NCBI GenBank assembly: GCA_947447955.1
Contig: CANFLS010000007.1
Span: forward strand, 25,025 to 89,024
Length of the DNA: 64,000 nucleotides
Direction of reading: 5' to 3'
DNA from: Flavobacteriales bacterium
GTDB taxonomy: Bacteria; Bacteroidota; Bacteroidia; NS11-12g; UBA955
Part shown: positions 8,847 through 17,083 of the stretch, in pieces
How positions within the stretch are numbered: position 1 is the stretch's first letter
Layout: each line of letters opens with the position of its first letter
Made by a program: the position numbers and the translations under genes
The notes under the pieces: model-generated
Told to the model about the DNA's origin: nothing
Database searches by the model: none
Seen by the model: the letters and a program-made list of their open reading frames with translations, nothing else

Positions 8847-9827
8847 TTAACCTCCAATTGCAATCATGCTACTATTAATAATAGCTTCGGCTTTAATTTC
8901 TTTATAATCTTGAGAAAACTGACCTCCCAAAGCCTTGTGCTTTCTTGTTACTGATTCTTTAATAAGGAGATCAATGGGTAAATTGTTTCTTATTGCCGCC
9001 AATAAATCAATTTCTTCTTGTCCAAAAAGGCAATTTTTAATTTTCCCGCTGGCAGTTAATCGCATTCTATTGCAATCACCGCAGAAATGACTGCTCATGG
9101 TAGAAATAAATGCAATTCGGCCTTGATTATTATCAACTTGGTACTTCTTCGCCGTTGCATGCGCAAGCGTTTCTAATGGCTTAACGTCATGATATAACCT
9201 TGCAAGTTCTATCAATTCATAGGCAGTAATAACCTTGTCGCTCTCCCAATGATTTCCCGTAAACGGCATAAATTCAATAAATCTAACTTCCACCGGATAA
9301 TCTCTCGTTAAAGAAATAAAATTCTCCAATTCAAACTCAATATGACCTTTCATTGCCACAACATTCAATTTAACTTCAAATTGATTTTCAAGCAAAAGTT
9401 GAATATTGTTCCAAACCCTTTGAAACATGTTGCGGCCTGTTATTTTTTCAAAATCTGTTTCATTTAATGAGTCAATACTCACATTTACAGTTTTGATATT
9501 CGATTTTTTAAGTAGATCCAAATATTTATCTACCAAAACACCATTGGTGGTAATGGTTAACTCAACAGGCAATTGCGACAAATTTTCTAAAATTTCTGCA
9601 AAGTCTTTTCTTAACATAGGTTCACCACCCGTTAATCTGATTTTGCTCACACCCAGCTTTACAAATTCCGATGCAATTTGGGTGATTTCAGAAGCCGACA
9701 TCAACTCATCTTTACCAGCACAAGCGTATTCTTCCTCTGGCATGCAATATGTACAACGAAAATTGCACTGATCCGTAACAGAAATTCTTAAATAGTTATG
9801 AATGCGGCCAAATGAGTCGTACAACAT
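8847..9827 (-). CDS. moaA: GTP 3',8-cyclase MoaA (radical SAM)
   Basis: MoaA starts the pathway by rearranging GTP to 3',8-cyclo-GTP. The 326-residue protein has the radical SAM cluster Cys21, Cys25 and Cys28 (CNFRCTYC) and the SAM motif LTGGEPMLRKD. Its C-terminal second 4Fe-4S site is CGDCNRMRLTASGKIKNC. The chain ends in GG, as MoaA proteins do. It is the first gene of the leftward Moco operon. Confidence 0.95.
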   Translation of the reverse strand: MLYDSFGRIHNYLRISVTDQCNFRCTYCMPEEEYACAGKDELMSASEITQIASEFVKLGVSKIRLTGGEPMLRKDFAEILENLSQLPVELTITTNGVLVDKYLDLLKKSNIKTVNVSIDSLNETDFEKITGRNMFQRVWNNIQLLLENQFEVKLNVVAMKGHIEFELENFISLTRDYPVEVRFIEFMPFTGNHWESDKVITAYELIELARLYHDVKPLETLAHATAKKYQVDNNQGRIAFISTMSSHFCGDCNRMRLTASGKIKNCLFGQEEIDLLAAIRNNLPIDLLIKESVTRKHKALGGQFSQDYKEIKAEAIINSSMIAIGG

Positions 9828-9840
9828 ATATAATATCTTA

Positions 9841-9848
9841 CAAACCTA
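9841..9848 (-). promoter_or_regulatory. probable -7 element of the Moco operon
   Basis: TAGGTTTG on the minus strand matches TAnnTTTG and lies 13 bases upstream of the moaA ATG. Two possible -33 TTG triplets lie 17 and 23 bases upstream, so the spacing is not decisive. No separate Moco-riboswitch-like structure was recognised in the short leader. Confidence 0.45.
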
Positions 9849-9916
9849 AGCAAAAAGGCATTGAACAATGTCAAAACTAATCAATAAATGCAAAATTTAT
9901 TCTTTCTTTGCTGTGA

Positions 9917-11434
9917 ATGAAAAACTTGAAATCGCTTTGCTTGGTATTTATTTTAATCATAGGAAATTCCAGCGCTTTATTGGCGCAAAACTATGGTTTG
10001 AATAAAGATAGTATTTTTATAAAACAACTATTTGATGAATCCTTACTTAAGGGACATTCCTATGCCCGCTTGGGAGAACTATGTAAAACCATTGGCGCAA
10101 GGTTAAGTGGAAGTGATGCGGCAGAAAAAGGAATTCAATGGGCCACCAAGATGCTCAAAAGCTATCAATTTGATCAGGTAGACACGCAGTTAGTTATGGT
10201 ACCGCGTTGGGAAAGAGGCAAAATTGAAAATTTCCAAATGAAATCGACGGTACTTGATAGAATGCTAAAAAACTCAGCCGACAGAGAAAATGGCATCAAG
10301 AAAATTTCGTCAATGGCCTTTCCAAATTCACCAAATGCATATTACGAGTGCGAAAATTATATCCATACAATTAAAAAAATATCAAAATATTATTCATTAC
10401 CTGCTTGTGCTTTAGGAGGTTCAATTGGAGGTAAAGTTGAAGCAAAAGTAATTACACTAAATTCCAAGATACAACTCGATAGTTTGGGTAAAATTGGGCA
10501 ATTAAAAGGAAAAATTATTCTTTTAAATAGGCCAATGGAAGAATCTATGGTCAATACTTTCAATGCCTATGGTGGTTGTGTAAACCAACGTGTAAATGGT
10601 GCTGTTTGGTGCGCACCTTATGGCGCTCTGGCCGTGCTTGTTAGAAGTGTAAGTAACAAATGTGACTTACATCCACATACAGGAGTAACACACTACGAAG
10701 ACAATATTGCCAAAATACCTATTGCAGCAGTTGCTACCGCAGTTGCTGATGTAATTGCTTATTTGAGCATTCAAGACCCTAATTTTACTTTAAAAATTGA
10801 ACTTGACTGTAAACTTCTACCTGATAGAGAGAGCGCAAATGTGATCGCAGAAACAAAGGGGAATCAATATCCAGAAAAAATTATTGTTTTTGGGGGACAT
10901 TTTGATAGCTGGGACCAAGGCGAAGGCGCACATGACGATGGAGCAGGTTGTATGCATGCTTTTGAAGCTTTAAGACTACTTAAGGTGCTTGGTTATAAGC
11001 CAAAACATACCTTGCGTTGTGTGTTCTGAATTAATGAAGAAAATGGATTGCGCGGTGGAACCGAATATGCACGGTTATCGAAAGTAAATAACGAAAATCA
11101 CATTGTTGCCATTGAAAGCGATAGGGGTGGTTTTGTACCTCGCGGATTTGGTGTAGACTCATCGATTCTACCAAATGTCCTCAAATTTCAGAAACTACTG
11201 AATGATTACGGTATTGGAAAGATAGAAAAAGGTGGTGGCGGTGCAGATATTGGTCCATTAAAAACAGTAAATAAGAACACAGCTTTTGTGAGTTTCATTC
11301 CAGATTCACAGCGGTATTTCGATGTTCACCATGCAGAAACCGATGTTTTTGAATCGGTGAACAAGCGCGAACTTGAATTGGGAGCAGCAGCGTTAGCCGC
11401 AATGATTTATATTTTAGATCAAGAACTTAACTAA
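9917..11434 (+). pseudogene. M28 family metallopeptidase interrupted by one in-frame TGA
   Basis: The frame is open on both sides of a single TGA at 11027-11029; without it the gene would encode 505 residues. The N-terminus is a signal peptide (ending LLAQ). The first part carries the zinc-binding GGHFDSWDQGEGAHDDGAGC region. After the stop come the catalytic and zinc-binding EE in INEENGLRGG, the ESDRGG ligand region and a late HHAETD histidine. Both halves are therefore needed for activity. The TGA falls just before NEENG, where relatives carry an aromatic residue, so a TGG to TGA change is the simplest explanation. No frame is lost and no other damage is visible; it may be recent decay, a sequencing error or readthrough. 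Confidence 0.8.
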
Positions 11435-11436
11435 TT

Positions 11437-12564
11437 TTACTTGTAGGTTCTGGTCATATTTTCAGGCACTACAATAACAAAATTGGCAATTCCTTTGTTC
11501 TCATTTTCTAATTCGCTTACATTCGTTTGTGTGCGGGTAGAAATTGTAACCACATTCATTTGATAATTATTTTTCAAAATATTTTGGTTGTACTGATTTA
11601 AGTACCATTCAATACTTTGATGATTATCGCTATGGTAAGAACCATTATAGTGTATAAAAATGCCATTTGAAGGCAAATGGGTATAAATTTGAGACGCCAT
11701 GGTTGCATCTTTAATTGCTTGACTCATTGGCAAATTCTGGCCACCGTGTCCGCCAGCCATAGCAAATATGTCTTTGTAACATTGCAAAGTTGAATCATAC
11801 ACAAATATTGGGGGGATAGACTGACCTTGATTTATTTCAGAAAAATAGTTCACCGAATCTTTTTTGAAAATTCCGGTATCACAGCTAGGTAATTTTGAAC
11901 CCACTGAAAAAGTACGTTGAGCGCCATTTTTTAACCCTTCTTTGCCGTATAAAGCCCCAATGCTGCTTTTGTAAACCAGAGATGCGTATCGTCTAGGAAT
12001 GTTTGTTGCAATAAATGGCAAATGATTCACTTTAGCCAAATCAACCAAAGGCTGATAATCGGTTACAAAATTATTCCAAAGTTTTATTGACTTTTTCAAC
12101 TTTAAATAATTAGGGTCAGGCCCAAATCCCATTCCCATAGGGTTTACAGATGAACTCTTTTTGGTTGTGTCTACCGGTGGATTTAAATAGGTATTAAGTG
12201 CAGCTTGTTGGTCAGTTTCAAACATCTCAGCGCCCAATACCATATTGGTATGTTTTGAATATAAGTCTTGGGTAACTTGAAGTTCTAACCAATGCGCAAT
12301 TGGGTTGTCGTGAAGCTCACCAAACAATAAAATTCCTCTAGAATTGGAATTGGCAATCAATGATTTTTCAATTGCTTTGATAAACTTAGCATATGTAACT
12401 TTTTTGCCTTTTGAATCAAATATTTGAAATGCTGCAACATCATCAAGCGTTGCTTTCTTAGTTTGAACCTTAGCATCATCGGTATGATTTTGTGCTACTG
12501 CATTATTCGGAAATAAAACACCACAAATCAAAGCGATAACGAAACCTTTAAATATCTTTGCCAT
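11437..12564 (-). CDS. ChaN-like (haem-binding uptake, Tiki fold) secreted protein
   Basis: The family motifs ILLFGELHDNP and GAEMFETDQQ identify a ChaN/DUF399-type protein. These are often iron-regulated and haem-linked, with a fold related to metal-dependent hydrolases. The ATG at 12564 is preferred over an earlier in-frame start at 12618: it gives a clean signal peptide (ending NAVAQ) and lies just downstream of a promoter that would exclude the longer form. The length from there is 375 residues. It converges on the broken M28 gene with 2 bases between them. Confidence 0.78.
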   Translation of the reverse strand: MAKIFKGFVIALICGVLFPNNAVAQNHTDDAKVQTKKATLDDVAAFQIFDSKGKKVTYAKFIKAIEKSLIANSNSRGILLFGELHDNPIAHWLELQVTQDLYSKHTNMVLGAEMFETDQQAALNTYLNPPVDTTKKSSSVNPMGMGFGPDPNYLKLKKSIKLWNNFVTDYQPLVDLAKVNHLPFIATNIPRRYASLVYKSSIGALYGKEGLKNGAQRTFSVGSKLPSCDTGIFKKDSVNYFSEINQGQSIPPIFVYDSTLQCYKDIFAMAGGHGGQNLPMSQAIKDATMASQIYTHLPSNGIFIHYNGSYHSDNHQSIEWYLNQYNQNILKNNYQMNVVTISTRTQTNVSELENENKGIANFVIVVPENMTRTYK

Positions 12565-12572
12565 ACTATGAG

Positions 12573-12605
12573 CAAATATAGTTTGAATATAAAATATATT
12601 TGCAA
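12573..12605 (-). promoter_or_regulatory. promoter of the ChaN-like gene
   Basis: On the minus strand TATATTTG (12580-12573) has a TTG (12605-12603) 22 bases upstream. The ATG at 12564 is only 8 bases from the -7 element, so the transcript would have almost no leader. Confidence 0.6.
12595..12602 (+). promoter_or_regulatory. -7 element for the second GT87-like gene
   Basis: TATATTTG on the plus strand lies 20 bases before the ATG at 12623. It overlaps the divergent promoter region of the ChaN-like gene. No TTG at the right distance was found. Confidence 0.45.
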
Positions 12606-12622
12606 TAAGTGAAACCATAGAT

Positions 12623-13834
12623 ATGAACTCAATACTTGAAAATTACAAAAAGAACAAAGTATTTTATTGGTTTACCCTTTGCCTTTTTGCGGTCATTATT
12701 TTATTAGAAATAAAAAATGGCCGTTTTGAAATGAGTGATTTCAAAGTGTATTATTTAGCAGGAAAGGCATTTTTGGCTGGAAATCCTATTTACGGTGTAA
12801 ATTTCGGACTCACTTCGGGGTATTATAAATATTCACCGGTTTTCATTTTGTTATTTAGTCCGTATTTATTATTTGGTTACAAAACAGCTTGTATCATTCA
12901 TGGATTCATGCTTTCATTTGCTACAATTATTTCAATTGTTTCTCTAAAAAATATCCTTCAAAAGACAATTCTTCATCAAGAAATAAAACATAAATATCTG
13001 AATATTTTCGTGATTCTAATTATTGTAAATCATTTATTTAGGGAAATACACTTGGGAAATGTAAACATGTTTATTGTGATGTTACTTTGCTTAGGAATAC
13101 AAAAAACATTAGAAGAAAAATTTATACTTTCCGGCTTGTTTATTGCTTTGGCCATATTTATCAAACCCTATTTGGTGATACTCGCTATACCTTTATTCTT
13201 TCATAAAAAACTCAAGTCGATTTGGAGTTTGGGTAGTTGGAGCGGACTGTTATTGATTATACCCATTGTATTTCTTGGATTGGATAAGTTCATTCAAATT
13301 AACAAACAATGGATCCACGAAATATTTCAGCATGGTGCTTATTTATACAGCAATCATACATTCACTTCGTTGATTCGAAAGTATGTTACCTTGCGTGTAA
13401 ATGACCATTCACACCTTTATTTTCTAGTTTTAGCAATTTTTAGTTATGGGATTGTTTATTTTATTTCGCTAAAAAAATATTCAGCACTTTCAGTGAAAAA
13501 CAATCACACAACTCTAGTATTTTCATTTTTTATTTTGTTCGCATTATTGCCAAATATACTCATTACAGACACTGAACATTTTTTGTATTCAACTCCCATT
13601 ATTCTGTATACCATTTATTATTTGTATACAAACAACAATTCTAAGTACACATTTATATTTATCATATTTTCAATTTTTTACGGAATTAATTCACCCGACA
13701 TCTTGGGGAGGAACTTATCTGGAAAATTCGAAGAATTTGGAATATTGGGATTAGCCAACTTGGGCCTAATTATTACATTTCTTTTAATTCAACGTAATCA
13801 GAAAAAAGTTGATTTAGTTTCAACTCGGGATTAG
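12623..13834 (+). CDS. second GT87-like (DUF2029) polytopic glycosyltransferase
   Basis: This 403-residue protein has about ten membrane segments. Its first loop (SDFKVYYLAGKAFLAGNPIY, then YYKYSPVFILLFSPYLLFGY) matches the protein at 2924..4219 and the DUF2029/GT87 family. The likely role is transfer of a sugar from a lipid-linked donor in envelope glycan synthesis, by family only. Its last 62 bases overlap the 3' end of the DUF3037 gene on the other strand, an unusually long convergent overlap in which both proteins keep normal ends. Confidence 0.7.
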   Translation: MNSILENYKKNKVFYWFTLCLFAVIILLEIKNGRFEMSDFKVYYLAGKAFLAGNPIYGVNFGLTSGYYKYSPVFILLFSPYLLFGYKTACIIHGFMLSFATIISIVSLKNILQKTILHQEIKHKYLNIFVILIIVNHLFREIHLGNVNMFIVMLLCLGIQKTLEEKFILSGLFIALAIFIKPYLVILAIPLFFHKKLKSIWSLGSWSGLLLIIPIVFLGLDKFIQINKQWIHEIFQHGAYLYSNHTFTSLIRKYVTLRVNDHSHLYFLVLAIFSYGIVYFISLKKYSALSVKNNHTTLVFSFFILFALLPNILITDTEHFLYSTPIILYTIYYLYTNNNSKYTFIFIIFSIFYGINSPDILGRNLSGKFEEFGILGLANLGLIITFLLIQRNQKKVDLVSTRD

Positions 13835-14171
13835 TACAAAATCCTGGATGGATTTTAGAGCATTGAACAATAGTACTTCTAGTTGCTGTGAGCCATCTAA
13901 AACGTTCAACTGGAATATATTCCGCAATTGGACCTCCAGTTGTTAATCCGGCAGCGATATTTTCAAAAGCAGTTAAATTGGCCTGAATAGAATCAATATT
14001 ACTTTGGGGACACATTGCCAATATTTTATTGGTATTTAACTCAATTTTGGCAGATATGTAATCCAATTCTTTGCAAAGAAGGACGACACCCACATTGATA
14101 AATTCTTCGCGCTCTACAATGGGCACAATTCGAATTACCGCATATTCAAAAACTTTATTATTTGATGCCAT
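13773..14171 (-). CDS. DUF3037 family protein, partner of the HipA-like kinase
   Basis: This 132-residue protein matches DUF3037: a start of EYAVIRIVPIVEREEFINVGVVL, then CPQSNIDSIQANLTAFENIA and FRWLTATRSTIVQCSKIHPG. The biochemical function is unknown. Its ATG lies inside the end of the HipA-like gene (14-base overlap), so the two are translated together. HipA-like/DUF3037 pairs recur in many bacteria, which suggests they act together. The 3' end overlaps the GT87-like gene on the other strand by 62 bases. Confidence 0.8.
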   Translation of the reverse strand: MASNNKVFEYAVIRIVPIVEREEFINVGVVLLCKELDYISAKIELNTNKILAMCPQSNIDSIQANLTAFENIAAGLTTGGPIAEYIPVERFRWLTATRSTIVQCSKIHPGFCTNPELKLNQLFSDYVELKEM

Positions 14172-14946
14172 GAGGTACAGATTTAATAAATTCAGATGAA
14201 TGGATGAGTCTATTTTTCAACAAATTGGCATACGCCTCTTTTTGCGAATTGGTGGTTTCATAAATCAAATCCGCTTGAATCCACTCTTCAGGAATTAAAT
14301 CAACAATTGCATCTATTTTTTCTGGCGTAATGTGTTGTTTTGCCCAAGCGTCGGCCTCATTTAATTTGGTAGCAGAATAATATAAAACATGCTTTTTAAT
14401 GAGTTCAAATGCGTTGTTATATTTATCATCCCAAGGTTGACCAGCATGATGAAAATACATTGCTGCTCCATGATCAATCAACCAAAGTTCATTGTTCCAC
14501 ATAAGCATATTTGTATTCCTTACAGTTCTATCCATGTTCATGATAAAACCATCGAGCCATACAATTTTAGATGCAAGCAGCGCATCTACTTTATTGACAG
14601 CTGGATCAAAACCAAATGCACCAGAAAGAAAATGCAATGCCACATTCAATCCAGTACTTGCCTTCAATAAATCTTGAATTTCTTCGTCGGGTTCTGTTCT
14701 TCCAAAAGCTTCATCAAGATCAGTAAAAACCAATTCAGGAACTTTCAGACCCAACAATCTGGCGATTTCACCACCCAATAATTCAGCAATGAGTGCTTTA
14801 GGGCCTTGGCCAGCACCGCGAAATTTTAATACATACAAAAAATCATCATCGGCCTCAACCAAAGCTGGCATAGAGCCACCCTCTCTCAAAGGAGTTACAT
14901 AGCGTGTAACCTGAACTTTACGTAAATCTTTACCTTCTGAAATCAT
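14158..14946 (-). CDS. HipA-like kinase family protein
   Basis: This 262-residue protein resembles the C-terminal kinase part of HipA and lacks the usual N-terminal HipA domain. Kinase features are a lysine strand (YVLKFRG, K41), a catalytic loop of the HipA/PI3K type (MDRTVRNTN, D139, N144, N146) and a metal-binding IDHG (D158). All key residues are present, so it is probably an active kinase. HipA itself phosphorylates glutamyl-tRNA synthetase; the target here is unknown. The gene is followed by DUF3037 with a 14-base overlap. No HipB-like repressor is adjacent. Confidence 0.8.
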   Translation of the reverse strand: MISEGKDLRKVQVTRYVTPLREGGSMPALVEADDDFLYVLKFRGAGQGPKALIAELLGGEIARLLGLKVPELVFTDLDEAFGRTEPDEEIQDLLKASTGLNVALHFLSGAFGFDPAVNKVDALLASKIVWLDGFIMNMDRTVRNTNMLMWNNELWLIDHGAAMYFHHAGQPWDDKYNNAFELIKKHVLYYSATKLNEADAWAKQHITPEKIDAIVDLIPEEWIQADLIYETTNSQKEAYANLLKNRLIHSSEFIKSVPHGIK

Positions 14947-14959
14947 GATTTTAGAGTCT

Positions 14960-14992
14960 CAAAGATAATGCAATGCATTTATGATTCTACAA
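14960..14992 (-). promoter_or_regulatory. promoter of the HipA-like/DUF3037 pair
   Basis: TATCTTTG (14967-14960) on the minus strand with TTG (14992-14990) 22 bases upstream. A copy of the window-wide motif TTTTGAGGGACA (15011-15000) sits just upstream of the -33 element; it is the only intergenic copy seen. Confidence 0.6.
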
Positions 14993-15029
14993 AAGTCATT
15001 GTCCCTCAAAAGGAATAAAAAAGAACCTA

Positions 15030-15215
15030 TTATTTTGAAAAACCGAAACCCAATGGGGCTGATTGAGATTTCAATGCTTTCGCAAGAGCATCACCAAGTG
15101 TAATGTCATTAGATTTAATTGCAGCTTGCTTCTCTGAAATAAACTTGGCTCTAAGATCGCTCAAACGGGTAATTTCTGATTGAAATATTGTTTTTTCGAA
15201 ATCAAATAAATTCAT
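15030..15215 (-). CDS. small hypothetical protein (61 residues)
   Basis: This soluble, charged, mostly helical protein (MNLFDFEKTIFQ..., then SEITRLSDLRAKFISEKQAA) has no signal peptide or membrane segment and no family I recognise. It has a normal ATG and neighbours' codon use, and it fills an otherwise empty gap divergent from the pirin gene. Heptad-like spacing of hydrophobic residues at 5-30 suggests a short coiled coil. Moderate confidence that it is a real gene. Confidence 0.5.
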   Translation of the reverse strand: MNLFDFEKTIFQSEITRLSDLRAKFISEKQAAIKSNDITLGDALAKALKSQSAPLGFGFSK

Positions 15216-15250
15216 GTAATTGTTGAAACAAATAAATCATATTATTGGTT

Positions 15251-15258
15251 TATATTTG
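15251..15258 (+). promoter_or_regulatory. -7 element of the pirin gene
   Basis: TATATTTG on the plus strand, only three bases before the ATG at 15262. If used, the transcript would be leaderless or nearly so. No well-spaced TTG was found. Confidence 0.4.
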
Positions 15259-15261
15259 AAT

Positions 15262-16389
15262 ATGGCTATTCAAAGAAGAAGCTTTTTAACACGATTAGGA
15301 TTAGGCATTGGAGCAATGGTAACTGCTTCATTTGATACTGCAAGTAATACAATCAAGAAAAACATGGAAATTTTTAACCCAATTTTAGACATTCAGCCCA
15401 TGGGATTTCAATGGGAAACCATAGATCCTTTTTTATTTTGTGTGCACCACGAAGATTATTTTCCGAAAGGGAACTCCGAAATGGGTCCTTCAGCTTCATT
15501 GGCTGGAAGACATTTGGGTGACGATTTCATCATTAAAGATGGATTTAGAATGTATCATGGAAAGAAAGTACCAGGTTTTCCGGGCCATCCTCACAGGGGG
15601 TTTGAAACCATTACCATAGTAAGAAATGGTTTGGTAGATCATGCAGACTCAATGGGTGCTGCCGGTAGATATGGAAATGGCGATGTGCAATGGATGACGG
15701 CTGGCAAAGGCGTTCAACATTCTGAGATGTTTCCTTTACTTCTAGAGGACAAGGAAAACCCGTTGGAACTTTTTCAAATTTGGTTAAATTTACCGAGTAC
15801 GAAGAAAATGTCGGAACCGCATTTCTCTATGTTTTGGTCGGAGAACATTCCTAAAATATCCCTCGAAAACAAAGAAAAGAAAAAGAGTTTGGTAGAAATT
15901 ATTGCGGGTAATTTTGGTAAAACACAGAGTTTAAATCCGCCGCCAAATTCATGGGCATCAACCAAAGATCATGAAGTTGCCATTTGGAATGTAATTATGG
16001 AAAATGGCGCTTCGATACAACTTCCTAAAGCCAGTGAAGGCACCAATAGAATGTTGTATTTTTATGAGGGACAAGATTTAAGCATTGCCGGTGTAAAAGT
16101 TGACAGTTACAAATCGGTTAGATTGCGCACTAACGAAGAAATTGAAATAATTGCAACCTCAGACAATTGCAAATTTTTGGTATTACAAGGAAAACCCATA
16201 GGAGAAACGGTAATTCAATACGGACCATTTGTAATGAACACAAAAGAAGAAATTCAACAAGCGTTTAACGATTACCACGAAACGCAGTATGGGGGTTGGC
16301 CATGGCCGAGGTATGACCAAGTTCACGACAGAACCAAAGGCAGATTTGCAAAATTTGCAAATGGAAAAATTGAAGAACCGATAGGGTAA
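15262..16389 (+). CDS. pirin family protein with twin-arginine signal
   Basis: A bicupin pirin of 375 residues. The metal ligands of the N-terminal cupin are visible in HPHRGFETIT, the HADS segment and GKGVQHSEMF. Pirins act as cofactors or quercetin-dioxygenase-like enzymes and normally lack signals. This one begins MAIQRRSFLTRLGLGIG, a good Tat signal (RRSFL), suggesting export of the folded, metal-loaded protein. The ATG at 15262 is chosen over an upstream TTG at 15220 because it starts the Tat signal and follows a -7 promoter element. Its end is convergent with the DUF1287 gene. Confidence 0.82.
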   Translation: MAIQRRSFLTRLGLGIGAMVTASFDTASNTIKKNMEIFNPILDIQPMGFQWETIDPFLFCVHHEDYFPKGNSEMGPSASLAGRHLGDDFIIKDGFRMYHGKKVPGFPGHPHRGFETITIVRNGLVDHADSMGAAGRYGNGDVQWMTAGKGVQHSEMFPLLLEDKENPLELFQIWLNLPSTKKMSEPHFSMFWSENIPKISLENKEKKKSLVEIIAGNFGKTQSLNPPPNSWASTKDHEVAIWNVIMENGASIQLPKASEGTNRMLYFYEGQDLSIAGVKVDSYKSVRLRTNEEIEIIATSDNCKFLVLQGKPIGETVIQYGPFVMNTKEEIQQAFNDYHETQYGGWPWPRYDQVHDRTKGRFAKFANGKIEEPIG

Positions 16390-16397
16390 AACCCTAT
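16381..16397. terminator. small hairpin spanning two convergent stops
   Basis: ATAGGGT-AAA-ACCCTAT is a perfect 7-bp stem containing the stop codons of both the pirin and DUF1287 genes. It may terminate both transcripts, but the following T run is weak on both sides. Confidence 0.4.
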
Positions 16398-17002
16398 TTG
16401 CTGTATCTAAAATGGCCTATGATAGTAAAATCAAATAAACAATCTTCTAATTGTTGTCCATTTCCAATGTTATGAATAATTTGATAGGTATTCCCACTGG
16501 ATGGCAGTTTGCTGCTTACAATTCCAATATGCGTAATTCCTTCACTTAATTTCCAACACACAATATCACCGGGAACATAATCTTTCGGATTATTTGTTAT
16601 TTTGAGGGAGGTTCCATGCCTCTTAAAAAATGTCATTAAGTTAGGAACTCTCCGATGATCAATATTGGCATCTGGTTTTTTCATATTCCATAATCTGGGA
16701 TATAGTGAAAAATTTGAAACCATATCTAGGTGCACTTCCTTTTGTAAATCAATTCCTAGCTTTCTATATGCCCTAATTACAACATCTGAACAAACACCGG
16801 TTTTTGGAGGGACATCTCCATTGGGGTAAGGAATTACAACATATGCTGGCAAATAGGTTACATTTTGAAATGTTAACGTAAAAGCGGAATCAGCCAAGCG
16901 GGTTTGAAAATTTGATTGGGCACTTACATTTATAAAACTACCAAAAACAGCAATGCAAATCAGCAGTTTATTGATTAAGAAACTCTTCAAAAATTTTAAC
17001 AT
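16394..17002 (-). CDS. DUF1287 secreted NlpC/P60-like protein
   Basis: This 202-residue protein has a signal peptide (ending VSAQ). The DUF1287 core is CSDVVIRAYRKLGIDLQ with the likely nucleophile Cys71, then DIDHRR-like NIDHRRVPNL, and PGDIVCWKL followed by HIGIV, which supplies the histidine. The fold resembles cysteine peptidases and amidases acting on peptidoglycan peptides, so a periplasmic wall-related role is likely but unproven. A perfect inverted repeat lies just upstream of its ATG. Confidence 0.8.
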   Translation of the reverse strand: MLKFLKSFLINKLLICIAVFGSFINVSAQSNFQTRLADSAFTLTFQNVTYLPAYVVIPYPNGDVPPKTGVCSDVVIRAYRKLGIDLQKEVHLDMVSNFSLYPRLWNMKKPDANIDHRRVPNLMTFFKRHGTSLKITNNPKDYVPGDIVCWKLSEGITHIGIVSSKLPSSGNTYQIIHNIGNGQQLEDCLFDFTIIGHFRYSK

Positions 17003-17009
17003 AGCGTAT

Positions 17010-17030
17010 TATATTGTTTAGTACAATATA
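17010..17030. promoter_or_regulatory. inverted repeat upstream of the DUF1287 gene
   Basis: TATATTGT-TTAGT-ACAATATA is a perfect 8-bp inverted repeat with a 5-base spacer, 8 bases upstream of the DUF1287 ATG. Size and position suit a dimeric repressor operator. AT-rich composition makes chance palindromes more likely. Confidence 0.35.
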
Positions 17031-17083
17031 TTAGAAACTTCAAGTTTTCAAATCATACCAAAAAACTATAAGTGATTGATAAA

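Noticed and set aside
11027..11029. Selenocysteine or a TGA-as-Trp genetic code
   Set aside because: No selenocysteine insertion structure was recognised, the position is not a catalytic Cys site, and TGA is clearly a stop elsewhere (moaE overlap with moaC).
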